From contig NZ_MUIO01000002.1 in assembly GCF_002087235.1 (NCBI RefSeq), positions 124,001 through 188,000 on the forward strand: 64,000 nucleotides of DNA, written 5' to 3'. Source of the DNA: Pseudomonas floridensis (GTDB lineage Bacteria > Pseudomonadota > Gammaproteobacteria > Pseudomonadales > Pseudomonadaceae). The notes below the pieces were generated by a model. It searched no databases. It was not told the DNA's origin and saw nothing but the letters and a program-made list of their open reading frames with translations. Position numbers and translations under genes: made by a program. The first letter of the stretch is position 1. The number at the start of each line of letters is the position of its first letter. Below are positions 46,061 to 54,817 of the stretch, piece after piece.

Positions 46061-46564
46061 TCAACGCAACCGCGCCATGGTCAGTGCATCCACCATCACG
46101 CCGTCACGCACTGCGTACTGACGTAGCAGCCCCTCGCTTTCAAAACCGTATTTCTCATACAAGCCAATGGCAGGCTGGTTATCGGCGTAGACCGTCAACT
46201 CGACGCGGCGCAGGTTCATCCAATTGTCGGCGACCTCAAGCGCGGCGGTCAGCAGTTTCGAACCGACGCCCTTGCGGTGCCAGGACGGGGTCACAACCAT
46301 GCCGATACCGCCGACGTGGGTCTGACGAATACGTGAATATTGCTCAAGTCCGATATGACCGATCACCTCACTGCCCTGCAACGCCACCAACTTTATCTGC
46401 CGCTCATGGCTGGCAGCCAGACGTTTGCGCCAGACCTCGATCGACTGATAGGGCATCTGCAACACCTGACGGCAAACGACAGGGTCGTTGTAAAGCGCGG
46501 TGAGGCTTTCCAGATGGGTCTCGGCCAGGCACTGAATGACAATCGTCGGAGCGGGGGCATGCAC
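46061..46564 (-). CDS. GNAT-family acetyltransferase
   Basis: 167 residues. The acetyl-CoA-binding motif A is in GMVVTPSWHRKGVGSKLLTAAL and the following ELTVYADNQPAIGLYEKYGF motif B is typical of RimI-like GNAT enzymes. The substrate is unknown. The only reasonable start is GTG at 46562-46564; the longer in-frame ORF lacks a good start. Transcribed against the surrounding flavin locus, so probably not part of it. Confidence 0.85.
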   Translation of the reverse strand: MHAPAPTIVIQCLAETHLESLTALYNDPVVCRQVLQMPYQSIEVWRKRLAASHERQIKLVALQGSEVIGHIGLEQYSRIRQTHVGGIGMVVTPSWHRKGVGSKLLTAALEVADNWMNLRRVELTVYADNQPAIGLYEKYGFESEGLLRQYAVRDGVMVDALTMARLR

Positions 46565-46646
46565 TGTGTTTAGTCCGTTAATACAGGTGAGCGCACAGTC
46601 TAGAACGCACTGAATGCATGTTACCAGCCCCGCCCCTTGCGGTTGG

Positions 46647-46940
46647 CTACTCCACGCCTTCGACAATCACGATATCGGCCCTGGACGCGCCCTGCCGATG
46701 ACTCATTGCGTTCTGATATTCGGGCGACTGATAGCAGGCGATGGCCTGCGCGTAGGATTCGAACTCGATCACCACGGTGCGCTGCGCTGCCGCCCTGCCT
46801 TCAAGCGCTTCGCAGCGGCCGCCGCGGGCCAGAAATTTACCGCCGAACAACTCGAAGGCGGCTGGCGCGCGCTGGGTATATTCGCTGTACTGCTGAGGAT
46901 CGGTCACGTCGACCTGTGCAATCCAATACGCGCTCATCAT
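46647..46940 (-). CDS. DUF1330 family protein
   Basis: 97 residues, a ferredoxin-like alpha/beta barrel protein of the DUF1330 family. AYWIAQVDVTDPQQYSEYTQRAP and FLARGG are diagnostic, with VVIEFESYAQAIACYQSPEY in the second half. Function unknown; homologues are often dimers of unclear role. The ATG pair at 46935-46940 (MM) leaves two possible starts. It is divergent from the RibB-type gene, sharing the operator region. Confidence 0.85.
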   Translation of the reverse strand: MMSAYWIAQVDVTDPQQYSEYTQRAPAAFELFGGKFLARGGRCEALEGRAAAQRTVVIEFESYAQAIACYQSPEYQNAMSHRQGASRADIVIVEGVE

Positions 46941-46986
46941 GATCTCGCTGTTTCAATGATAGGTAATCTGTGAAATATTCTGTCTT

Positions 46987-46998
46987 ATGGTATACCAC
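46987..46998. promoter_or_regulatory. GntR-type operator 2, upstream of the RibB-type gene
   Basis: ATGGTATACCAC differs from the palindrome at 41029-41040 only in its last base; TCTTATGGTATACCA is shared by both sites. It lies 34 bases before the RibB-type ATG and 47 bases from the divergent DUF1330 gene. Confidence 0.72.
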
Positions 46999-47031
46999 GA
47001 TTCACGCAATCAAAATACCGGGGGTGCAGGC

Positions 47032-48141
47032 ATGGCATTTGATCGAATCGAAAACATCATTGAAGATTTTCGCCATGGCAGGATGGTCCTGCTGGTCGAC
47101 GACGAAGACCGTGAGAACGAGGGTGATCTGCTGCTGGCCGCCGACTGTTGCACGCCCGAGTCGATCAGCTTCATGGCGCGTGAAGCTCGCGGGCTGATCT
47201 GTCTGACACTGACCGACGAACACTGCCAGCGCCTCGGACTGGAGCAGATGGTGCCGAGCAACGGCAGCGTTTTCGCTACGGCCTTCACCGTCTCGATCGA
47301 AGCCGCCAACGGGGTCACGACAGGCATCAGCGCGGCGGACCGTGCGCGCACCGTGCAGGCGGCGGTGAATCCGCAGGCCGTTCCCGACGATCTGGTGCAG
47401 CCAGGCCATATTTTTCCGTTGCGGGCTCGCGAAGGTGGCGTATTGACTCGTGCCGGGCACACCGAAGCAGGTTGCGACCTGGCGCGCCTGGCCGGCCTGA
47501 CCCCCTCCGCGGTGATCGTCGAAGTCATGAACGATGACGGGAGCATGGCGCGCCGCCCGGATCTGGAGCGCTTTGCCGAGAAGCATGGCATCCGCATCGG
47601 CACCATTGCCGACCTGATCCACTACCGACTCAGCACCGAACATACCATCGTCAGAATTGGCGAGCGCGAACTGCCCACGGTACATGGCACGTTCAGATTG
47701 TTCAGCTACGAAGACCGCATTGAAGGCGGCGTACACATGGCGATGATGATGGGCGATATTCGCCGCGACGACCCCACGCTGGTCCGTGTGCATGTGGTCG
47801 ACCCGCTCCGTGATCTGGTGGGCGCCGAGTACACGGGGCCGGCCAACTGGACACTCTGGGCAGCGCTTCAGAGGGTCGCCGATGAAGGCCGCGGCATCGT
47901 GGTGGTGCTGGCCAGCCACGAATCATCGCAGGCCTTGCTTGAGCGCATTCCGCACCTGACCCGGCCGCCACGCCAGTACACCCGTTCGCAATCGCGAATC
48001 TATTCGGAAGTCGGCACCGGCGCGCAGATATTGCAGGACCTGGGCGTGGGCAAGTTGCGGCATCTTGGCCCGCCTCTGAAATATGCGGGCCTCACAGGCT
48101 ACGACCTGGAGGTGGTTGAAAGCATTCCGTTTAGAGGCTGA
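47032..48141 (+). CDS. 3,4-dihydroxy-2-butanone-4-phosphate synthase with degenerate GTP cyclohydrolase II domain
   Basis: 369 residues. The N-terminal RibB domain (about 1-200) has its active-site motifs: [15 protein letters not shown] and [20 protein letters not shown]. The C-terminal domain has the GTP cyclohydrolase II fold but lacks the zinc-binding Cys cluster ([15 protein letters not shown] in that region), as in Pseudomonas RibBX-type proteins. It should produce the four-carbon riboflavin precursor. No FMN riboswitch precedes it; instead there is operator 2. It is likely an extra, pathway-dedicated copy. The ATG at 47032 is preceded by GGGGG. Confidence 0.9.
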   Translation: MAFDRIENIIEDFRHGRMVLLVDDEDRENEGDLLLAADCCTPESISFMAREARGLICLTLTDEHCQRLGLEQMVPSNGSVFATAFTVSIEAANGVTTGISAADRARTVQAAVNPQAVPDDLVQPGHIFPLRAREGGVLTRAGHTEAGCDLARLAGLTPSAVIVEVMNDDGSMARRPDLERFAEKHGIRIGTIADLIHYRLSTEHTIVRIGERELPTVHGTFRLFSYEDRIEGGVHMAMMMGDIRRDDPTLVRVHVVDPLRDLVGAEYTGPANWTLWAALQRVADEGRGIVVVLASHESSQALLERIPHLTRPPRQYTRSQSRIYSEVGTGAQILQDLGVGKLRHLGPPLKYAGLTGYDLEVVESIPFRG

Positions 48142-48149
48142 TCCCGTTA

Positions 48150-48179
48150 GCAGGCAGCGCCGTGACTGCCGGCGCCTGC
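48150..48179 (+). terminator. Hairpin after the RibB-type gene
   Basis: GCAGGCAGCGCCG pairs with CGGCGCCTGC with a two-base bulge, starting 9 bases after the stop. There is no T run, so it is a weak terminator at best. Confidence 0.4.
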
Positions 48180-48218
48180 GCGGCCTTCACGCATATGAAA
48201 GCACCGCATCTGCGAAGA

Positions 48219-48239
48219 AAAAAGCCGCCACGGGGCGGC
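48219..48239 (-). terminator. Terminator-like hairpin on the minus strand
   Basis: On the minus strand GCCGCC and GGCGGC form a stem around CCGT, followed by a run of T residues. No minus-strand gene is visible upstream of it, so it may stop antisense transcription toward the RibB-type gene. Confidence 0.4.
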
Positions 48240-48269
48240 CAGGTGACAGGCAAACCTCTTGCACAAAGC

Positions 48270-48281
48270 TTGGAATACCAT
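48270..48281. promoter_or_regulatory. GntR-type operator 3, upstream of the ABC importer operon
   Basis: TTGGAATACCAT matches the palindrome ATGGTATACCAT at 10 of 12 positions. It is 166 bases before the binding-protein ATG. The similarity to operators 1 and 2 suggests shared control by the GntR protein. Confidence 0.55.
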
Positions 48282-48447
48282 AATATGACATTCCACAGCC
48301 ATGTCGTTTTTTCGGATTTCCTCGACCTGAGACAGCATCAGTAAAAGCCTCAGACAGACGACTGGTTTCAACGGCCCATTGGACCTACTGCTCCCGAATA
48401 CGCGGGCACGAAAGCCCGCTCAAAACACAACAAATGAGGGCGTGAAA

Positions 48448-49473
48448 ATGGTGTTGAACAAACGTGCAACGGCGATCCTGGCGGCTGGTGTGCTGGCTCT
48501 CTCCAGCGCTGCCACCCTGGCCGCCGAAAGCGTCAACTTCGTCAGTTGGGGCGGGTCGACTCAAGACGCCCAGAAACAGGCCTGGGCCGCTCCGTTCGCC
48601 AAATCCAGCGGCATTACCGTTGTGCAGGACGGACCGACGGACTACGGCAAGCTCAAGGCGATGGTCGAAAGCGGCAACGTGCAGTGGGATGTGGTGGATG
48701 TCGAAGCCGATTTCGCACTGCGCGCTGCTGCCGAAGGCTTGCTGGAGCCACTGGACTTCAACACCATCAAACGTGACCGGATCGATCCTCGCTTCGTTTC
48801 CGACCACGGCGTCGGCTCATTCTTTTTCTCGTTCGTGCTTGGCTATAACGAAGATAAGCTGGGCAGCAAAAAGCCTGTCGACTGGACCGCCATTTTCGAC
48901 ACCAAGACCTACCCCGGCAAACGCGCCCTGTACAAATGGCCAAGCCCCGGCGTACTGGAACTTGCGCTGCTGGCCGACGGCGTGGCCGCCGACAAGCTCT
49001 ACCCGCTGGATCTGGACCGTGCATTCAAGAAGCTCGACACCATCAAGAAAGACATCGTCTGGTGGGGCGGCGGCGCGCAATCGCAGCAACTGCTGGCCTC
49101 CGGCGAAGCGTCGATGGGGCAAATGTGGAACGGCCGTGTCTACGCGCTGCAACAGGACGGCGCGCCAGTAGGCGTGAGCTGGAAGCAGAACCTGGTCATG
49201 GCCGACTTCCTCGTGGTGCCAAAAGGCGCAAAGAACAAAGAGGCGGCGATGAAGTTGATTGCCGCGGCGACCAGCCCCAAGGGCCAGGCCGACTTCTCCA
49301 ACCTGAGCGCCTACGCGCCGGTGAACCTGGACAGCATAGAGCGTCTTGACAAGGCACTCGCGTCGAACTTGCCGACTGCCTACGCCAACGACCAAATCAC
49401 TCTCGACTTCGCATACTGGGCCAAGAACGGTCCGGATATCGCGACACGGTGGAACGAATGGCTGGTCAAGTAA
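48448..49473 (+). CDS. ABC transporter periplasmic binding protein (spermidine/putrescine type)
   Basis: 341 residues. A Sec signal peptide ends near residue 27 (cleavage after LAA). The mature protein belongs to the PotD/PotF-like group: NFVSWGGSTQDAQKQAW at its start, WDVVDVEADFALRAA, SPGVLELALLADG and WWGGGAQSQQLL. The family binds polyamines, betaines and various amines or organic ligands, so the substrate cannot be named. GAGGGCG precedes the ATG at 48448. First gene of a four-gene importer operon with the permeases and ATPase. Confidence 0.9.
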   Translation: MVLNKRATAILAAGVLALSSAATLAAESVNFVSWGGSTQDAQKQAWAAPFAKSSGITVVQDGPTDYGKLKAMVESGNVQWDVVDVEADFALRAAAEGLLEPLDFNTIKRDRIDPRFVSDHGVGSFFFSFVLGYNEDKLGSKKPVDWTAIFDTKTYPGKRALYKWPSPGVLELALLADGVAADKLYPLDLDRAFKKLDTIKKDIVWWGGGAQSQQLLASGEASMGQMWNGRVYALQQDGAPVGVSWKQNLVMADFLVVPKGAKNKEAAMKLIAAATSPKGQADFSNLSAYAPVNLDSIERLDKALASNLPTAYANDQITLDFAYWAKNGPDIATRWNEWLVK

Positions 49474-49475
49474 AA

Positions 49476-50414
49476 ATGACGGCTGTTGCATCAGGTCAAT
49501 CCCACCCGGCCAGAGGTGCTTCAGGCATCTCCGGTACGGCTTCAGGCAAGGCGCCACGCATGCAGCCAACCCCTTCTCTGACACAACGCTGGCGCGGCAG
49601 CCGCAACCTGATCCCCGCACTGCTGTTTCTAGGCCTGTTCTTCTTCGCGCCGCTGATCGGTCTACTGCTTCGAGGCGTGCTGGAGCCAGCACCGGGCCTG
49701 GGCAACTACGAACAACTGTTCGCCAATTCGGCCTATTCGCGCGTGTTGCTCAACACCTTCTCGGTCGCGGGTCTGGTCACCCTGTTCAGCCTGTTGTTGG
49801 GCTTTCCGCTGGCCTGGGTGATCACACTGGTGCCGCGCGGCTGGGGCCGCTGGATATTCAACATCGTACTGCTGTCGATGTGGACCAGCCTGTTGGCCCG
49901 CACCTATTCGTGGCTGGTGTTGCTGCAGGCCTCGGGCGTGATCAACAAGGCGCTGATGGCGATGGGCGTCATCGATCAGCCGCTTGAGATGGTACACAAC
50001 CTGACCGGCGTGGTGATCGGCATGAGTTACATCATGATCCCGTTCATCGTCCTGCCGCTGCAGGCGACCATGCAGGCCATCGACCCGATGGTGCTGCAGG
50101 CCGGCTCGATCTGCGGCGCCAGCCCCTGGACCAACTTTTTCCGGGTGTTTCTGCCGCTGTGCCGTCCGGGGCTGTTTTCCGGCGGCCTGATGGTGTTCGT
50201 GATGTCGCTGGGTTACTACGTCACCCCCGCTCTGCTGGGCGGTGCGCAGAACATGATGCTGCCCGAGTTCATCGTCCAGCAGGTGCAATCCTTCCTCAAC
50301 TGGGGACTGGCCAGTGCCGCAGCCGCGTTGCTGATCGTGATCACCCTGGTGCTGTTCTACTTCTATCTCAAGCTCCAGCCGGAATCTGCGGTCGGTGCCA
50401 GCAACGGGAGGTAA
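49476..50414 (+). CDS. ABC transporter permease (PotB/PotH-like)
   Basis: 312 residues. A hydrophilic N-terminal extension of about 40 residues precedes six membrane helices; the EAA-type loop is QAGSICGASPWTNFFRVFLP. It is the first of two permeases that form the translocation pore. Its probable ATG at 49476 follows the binding-protein stop by 2 bases, so translation is coupled. Confidence 0.88.
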   Translation: MTAVASGQSHPARGASGISGTASGKAPRMQPTPSLTQRWRGSRNLIPALLFLGLFFFAPLIGLLLRGVLEPAPGLGNYEQLFANSAYSRVLLNTFSVAGLVTLFSLLLGFPLAWVITLVPRGWGRWIFNIVLLSMWTSLLARTYSWLVLLQASGVINKALMAMGVIDQPLEMVHNLTGVVIGMSYIMIPFIVLPLQATMQAIDPMVLQAGSICGASPWTNFFRVFLPLCRPGLFSGGLMVFVMSLGYYVTPALLGGAQNMMLPEFIVQQVQSFLNWGLASAAAALLIVITLVLFYFYLKLQPESAVGASNGR

Positions 50415-50420
50415 GCCGCC

Positions 50421-51236
50421 ATGCTCCTGACACCCAATGCCATGAGTCTTCGTCTGCGCTCGGGGCTGTACCTGACCACCGGGCTGATTGCACTGTTCCT
50501 GTTATTGCCGATCCTGTTCATCGTTCTGCTGTCGTTCGGCTCGTCCCAGTGGCTGGTTTTCCCGCCGCCGGGCTGGACATTCAAGTGGTATCAACAGTTC
50601 TTCTCCAACCCTGAGTGGATGGACGCGGCGATGTCCAGCTTCAAGGTAGCGATCCTCACCACGATCTGCGCCGTGGCGTTGGGGCTGCCGACCGCCTTTG
50701 CCCTGGTGCGCGGCACGTTTCCCGGCAGGGACGTGCTGTACGGTATTTTCACTCTGCCAATGATCGTGCCGCTGGTGATCATCGCAGTGGCGGTGTACGC
50801 GCTGTTCCTCAAGTTCGGCTATACCGGCACACTGTTTTCGTTCGTGGTCAGCCACGTGATCGTCGCGCTGCCGTTCACCATCATTTCCATCATCAATTCA
50901 CTGAAACTGTTCGATCAGTCGATCGAAGATGCGGCGGTGATCTGCGGTGCATCGCGCTTGCAGGCCATCTACAAGGTCACCTTCCCCGGCATTCGCCCGG
51001 GCATGATGGCCGGCGCGCTGTTCGCGTTTCTGGTGTCGTGGGACGAAGTGGTGCTGAGCGTGATGATGGCCAGCCCGACCCTGCAAACCCTTCCCGTCAA
51101 AATGTGGACCACGTTGCGTCAGGACCTGACCCCGGTCATCGCCGTCGCCTCGACACTGTTGATCGCCCTGTCGGTGGTGGTCATGTTCATCGCCGCGACC
51201 CTGCGTCGCCGCAACGAAGCCAGGAGTGCCTCATGA
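50421..51236 (+). CDS. ABC transporter permease (PotC/PotI-like)
   Basis: 271 residues, six membrane helices. The EAA-type loop is DAAVICGASRLQAIYKVTFP. GGGAGG lies before the ATG at 50421. The stop overlaps the ATPase start by four bases (ATGA), typical for subunits of one transporter. It pairs with the preceding permease. Confidence 0.9.
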   Translation: MLLTPNAMSLRLRSGLYLTTGLIALFLLLPILFIVLLSFGSSQWLVFPPPGWTFKWYQQFFSNPEWMDAAMSSFKVAILTTICAVALGLPTAFALVRGTFPGRDVLYGIFTLPMIVPLVIIAVAVYALFLKFGYTGTLFSFVVSHVIVALPFTIISIINSLKLFDQSIEDAAVICGASRLQAIYKVTFPGIRPGMMAGALFAFLVSWDEVVLSVMMASPTLQTLPVKMWTTLRQDLTPVIAVASTLLIALSVVVMFIAATLRRRNEARSAS

Positions 51237-52387
51237 GTGCCGTGATCAAAGACCTCGCCCGCCCCGATCAGCAACCCCTGGTCAGCCTGTGTAACCTCAA
51301 CAAGCACTATGGCGATTTTGCGGCTGTCGACGACATCTCGCTGGACATCCAGAACGGTGAATTCCTGACGTTTCTGGGTTCCAGCGGTTCGGGAAAGAGC
51401 ACCACGCTGTCAATGCTTGCCGGGTTTGAAACGCCCAGCTCGGGCGAGATTCTGGTGGACGGCCAGTCGCTGGTGAATGTGCCGCCGCACAAACGTGATA
51501 TCGGCATGGTGTTCCAGCGCTATTCGCTGTTTCCGCACCTGAGCGTGCGCGACAACATCGCCTTCCCGCTGGCCATCCGCAAGTTGCCGGCGGCGGAGCG
51601 GGAGAAACGCGTCGACGCCATGCTCAAGCTGGTGCAACTCGAGGCCTTCGCCCATCGCCGCCCTTCGCAGCTTTCGGGTGGCCAGCAACAGCGCGTGGCC
51701 ATCGCCCGGGCGTTGGTCTACGAACCGCGCATTCTGCTGATGGATGAACCGCTGGGCGCACTGGACAAAAAGCTGCGTGAAGACCTGCAAGATGAACTGC
51801 GCCAACTGCATCGTCGTTTGGGCATCACCATCGTTTATGTCACCCATGACCAGGAAGAAGCCATGCGCTTGTCGCAACGTATCGCGATTTTCAGCCACGG
51901 CAAGATCGTCGGCCTGGGCACCGGCTATGACCTGTACCAGAACCCGCCCAGTGCTTTTGTCGCCTCGTTTTTGGGCAACTCCAACTTCTTGAGGCTCAAG
52001 TCGCAGGGCAACGCCGTGGCCATCTTCGAAGGCGAGCCACTGGCGATCCGTCTGACCACGGGCCTCAAGACCGATCAGAATATTCTGGCCATGATCCGCC
52101 CGGAAAAGGCCCAGGCACTGAGTCTGTCGCAGGCATCGACCACGGCACTGGAGCCTGGCTGGAACGAAGTCAACGCCACCGTCACCGAGGTGCTGTTTCT
52201 GGGCGAAAGTCAGACCTGCTCGGTGGTCACGGCGGGCGGCACGGCGATGACCGTCAAAGCCCTGTCCGCGACCGGCATGCCGATGCAGGCTGGAGAAGCG
52301 GTGAAAGTACGCTGGACCGCGGCGGATGCGTGCATCTACACCCAATGGACCAACGGCGACCTGAACAAAGCCGCCGGAGCACACTGA
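51233..52387 (+). CDS. ABC transporter ATP-binding protein (PotA-like)
   Basis: 384 residues. Walker A GSSGSGKST, Q-loop VFQRYSLFPH, signature LSGGQQQR, Walker B ILLMDEPLGALD and H-loop THDQEEA are intact. A C-terminal TOBE domain (about 280-375) is present as in PotA and FbpC-type ATPases. It powers the importer encoded by the three preceding genes. Last gene of the operon; a tandem REP-type repeat follows. Confidence 0.92.
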   Translation: MSAVIKDLARPDQQPLVSLCNLNKHYGDFAAVDDISLDIQNGEFLTFLGSSGSGKSTTLSMLAGFETPSSGEILVDGQSLVNVPPHKRDIGMVFQRYSLFPHLSVRDNIAFPLAIRKLPAAEREKRVDAMLKLVQLEAFAHRRPSQLSGGQQQRVAIARALVYEPRILLMDEPLGALDKKLREDLQDELRQLHRRLGITIVYVTHDQEEAMRLSQRIAIFSHGKIVGLGTGYDLYQNPPSAFVASFLGNSNFLRLKSQGNAVAIFEGEPLAIRLTTGLKTDQNILAMIRPEKAQALSLSQASTTALEPGWNEVNATVTEVLFLGESQTCSVVTAGGTAMTVKALSATGMPMQAGEAVKVRWTAADACIYTQWTNGDLNKAAGAH

Positions 52388-52421
52388 CCGCTCAGCCCTG
52401 AAGCGACACCCATTCTGGGAA

Positions 52422-52608
52422 GCGGACGCGTCCACAAATGCCGGGGTTCGACCGACTCGTCGTCAGGAGTGCATGGTTTTTTTCGCGGACAAGCCCCCAC
52501 GGCCCTGAATGGCGGACCGCTTTTGTAGGAGTGGACTTGTCCACGAATGCCGGGCTTCGGCCGACTCATCGTCAGGAATGTATAGACTTTTTCGCGGACA
52601 AGTCCCAC
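52422..52608. repeat. Tandem REPIN-like repeat
   Basis: Two units of about 78 bases, at 52422-52500 and 52531-52608, start 109 bases apart and are about 80% identical. Each unit starts with a GTGGACTTGTCCACGAA-like palindrome and ends with its inverted copy (TTCGCGGACAAGTCCCAC), that is, two inverted REPs around a spacer. Such doublets are typical Pseudomonas REPINs and can act as transcript ends. A partial third palindrome lies close behind. Confidence 0.75.
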
Positions 52609-52677
52609 ACAGTCCGCTCACACAGTCCGCTTTCTCGAGCATGCGTCTGGCACTGAATTGTTCTTGGGATAGCAGTC

Positions 52678-53601
52678 TCAAAGCGGTTTCGGGAGTGCAT
52701 CGGCCTGGTGCAGGATGAAATAGTCGCGCAGGAACTCCACCGTGACCCGCACCTTGGCCGAACGCATCAGCGGCGAGGTGTACACCGCCCAGATGTCGGC
52801 ATCCTGACGATAATCGGTCAATACCTGCACCAGCCGCCCCTCGGCCAGATCGGCACGCACATCCCAAAGCGAGCGCAGCAACACACCTCGCCCATCCAGG
52901 CACCATTGACGGGCGATTTCCCCATGGTTGGTCGACAGACTGCCGGTGACTTTCACGGTCTCAGCGCCCTGTGGCCCGCCCAAATGCCAGATGCCGAACG
53001 GCCGGTCGCGTTCCTTGATGACCAAGCAATCATGGTTGGCCAGTTCCGCCAGGCTCATGGGCGTGCCGCATCGCGCCAGGTACGCAGGACTGGCACACAA
53101 CACCCGCCAGTTGCTCGCCAGATGCCGGGCGCGCAGATGCGGCGCGATTTCATTGCCGACGCGGATGTCCAGATCAACGCCCTCCTCGATCAGGTCGATC
53201 AATCGGTCCTGAATATCCAGCCGCACATCGAGTTTCGGAAAGCGCGCCGCCAGTTCCGACAACGCCGGAGCCACGAACCGACGGCCGAAGCCCTGACTGC
53301 TGACGACGCGCAACAAGCCGCTGGGCTCATCGTGCAGGGCCGCGACTTCGTCGCCCATTTGCTGCACCGATTCCAGAATGCCCTTGGCCCACTCATAGAC
53401 CCGCTCGCCGTCCTCGGTGATCGACACCTGGCGCGTTGACCGATGCAGAAGCACTACGCCCATGTTCTGTTCCAGCAGGCGAATGCGTTTGCTGACATAA
53501 GCGGCTGACATGCCCAGTTCACTGGCGGCTCCCACGAAGCTGGATCGGCGCGCAACATGAATGAATACGTTGAGGTCGTCGAGGCTGGGATAATTATTCA
53601 C
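52678..53601 (-). CDS. dmlR: LysR-family regulator, DmlR-like
   Basis: 307 residues, the same length as E. coli DmlR. The N-terminal HTH has NVFIHVARRSSFVGAASELGMSAAYVSKRIRLLEQ; the effector domain follows. It is divergent from the tartrate/D-malate dehydrogenase gene with a 100-base gap, the arrangement of dmlR-dmlA in E. coli, where DmlR activates dmlA in the presence of D-malate. The symbol is given by this synteny; the ligand is not proven. Confidence 0.78.
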   Translation of the reverse strand: MNNYPSLDDLNVFIHVARRSSFVGAASELGMSAAYVSKRIRLLEQNMGVVLLHRSTRQVSITEDGERVYEWAKGILESVQQMGDEVAALHDEPSGLLRVVSSQGFGRRFVAPALSELAARFPKLDVRLDIQDRLIDLIEEGVDLDIRVGNEIAPHLRARHLASNWRVLCASPAYLARCGTPMSLAELANHDCLVIKERDRPFGIWHLGGPQGAETVKVTGSLSTNHGEIARQWCLDGRGVLLRSLWDVRADLAEGRLVQVLTDYRQDADIWAVYTSPLMRSAKVRVTVEFLRDYFILHQADALPKPL

Positions 53602-53701
53602 GAAACGTGTTCCTTGAATGCATTAACCGACTGATTATCTTTGCATCGTGTGCTTATAGCATAGGGCTCTTGAGCAACCCAGCCATCGAGAGAGCTTTGC
53701 C

Positions 53702-54793
53702 ATGAACAACAAAAAATTTCGCATTGCCGCCATCGCCGGGGACGGTATCGGCCAGGAAGTGCTGCCGGAAGGCGTGCGAGTCGTCCAGGCGGCGGCTGCG
53801 CGTCACGGCATCGAACTTGAATTCGACTATTTCGAGTGGGCCAGCTGCGACTATTACCTGGAGCACGGCAAGATGATGCCGGACGACTGGTTCGAACAGC
53901 TCAAGGGCTTCGACTCTATATTCTTCGGCGCCGTCGGCTGGCCGGACAAGGTGCCAGACCATATTTCTCTGTGGGGCTCGCTGCTCAAGTTTCGGCGTGA
54001 ATTCGACCAGTACGCCAACATCCGACCGGTCCGGCTGTTCCCAGGCGTGCCGTGCCCGCTGGCTAACCGCAAGCCCGGCGACATCGACTTCATCGTGGTG
54101 CGGGAAAATACTGAGGGCGAGTACTCGTCGCTGGGCGGCATCATGTTCGAAAACACCGAAAACGAATTCGTCCTGCAGGAATCGGTGTTCACCCGGCGTG
54201 GCGTCGACCGCATTCTCAAGTACGCCTTCGAGCTGGCCACCAAGCGCGAGCGCAAACATGTTACCTCCGCCACGAAATCCAATGGCATGGCGATCAGCAT
54301 GCCGTACTGGGACAAACGCACCGAAGCCATGGCCAGCCAATACCCGGCAATCAGTTGGGACCGGCAACACATCGACATCCTCTGCGCGCGTTTCGTGCTG
54401 CAACCCGAGCGCTTCGATGTGGTGGTGGCGTCCAACCTGTTCGGCGACATCCTCAGCGACCTGGGGCCTGCCTGTGCGGGCACCATTGGTATTGCGCCGT
54501 CGGCCAACCTCAACCCGGAGCGGCTTTTCCCCTCCCTGTTCGAGCCGGTACACGGTTCGGCACCGGACATCTTTGGCAAGAACATCGCCAACCCGATTGC
54601 CATGATCTGGTCGGGTGCGCTGATGCTGGAATTTCTCGGTCAGGGCGACGAGCGCTTCACCACGGCTCACGACGAAATTGTCAGCGCCATCGAGCAGGTA
54701 ATAGCCAGCGGTGACGTCACCCCGGACCTGGGCGGCCAATGCTCCACCCAGGCGGTTGGGCAGACCATTGCCGACCGTCTCTCAAAGGCGTGA
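53702..54793 (+). CDS. dmlA: Tartrate dehydrogenase/D-malate dehydrogenase
   Basis: 363 residues of the isocitrate/isopropylmalate dehydrogenase family. Cofactor/substrate motifs are IAAIAGDGIGQEVLPEG, VRENTEGEYSSLGG, DILCARFVLQPERFD and SDLGPACAGTIGIAPSAN. The family decarboxylates or oxidises D-malate, tartrate or related hydroxy acids with NAD+ (TtuC, DmlA). It is divergent from the LysR gene upstream, which likely regulates it. Confidence 0.9.
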   Translation: MNNKKFRIAAIAGDGIGQEVLPEGVRVVQAAAARHGIELEFDYFEWASCDYYLEHGKMMPDDWFEQLKGFDSIFFGAVGWPDKVPDHISLWGSLLKFRREFDQYANIRPVRLFPGVPCPLANRKPGDIDFIVVRENTEGEYSSLGGIMFENTENEFVLQESVFTRRGVDRILKYAFELATKRERKHVTSATKSNGMAISMPYWDKRTEAMASQYPAISWDRQHIDILCARFVLQPERFDVVVASNLFGDILSDLGPACAGTIGIAPSANLNPERLFPSLFEPVHGSAPDIFGKNIANPIAMIWSGALMLEFLGQGDERFTTAHDEIVSAIEQVIASGDVTPDLGGQCSTQAVGQTIADRLSKA

Positions 54794-54817
54794 CGCCGTG
54801 CGCCGACGGTCACGCGC

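Larger units (their letters stand above)
48142..48447. other. Intergenic region with hairpins and operator
   Basis: This 306-base gap separates the RibB-type gene from the ABC transporter operon. It contains a hairpin at 48150-48179, a minus-strand terminator-like hairpin at 48219-48239 and operator 3 at 48270-48281. No coding sequence is evident. Confidence 0.6.

Noticed and set aside
46941..47031. FMN riboswitch upstream of the RibB-type gene
   Set aside because: The leader is only about 90 bases and shows the GntR-type palindrome but none of the conserved riboswitch stems.
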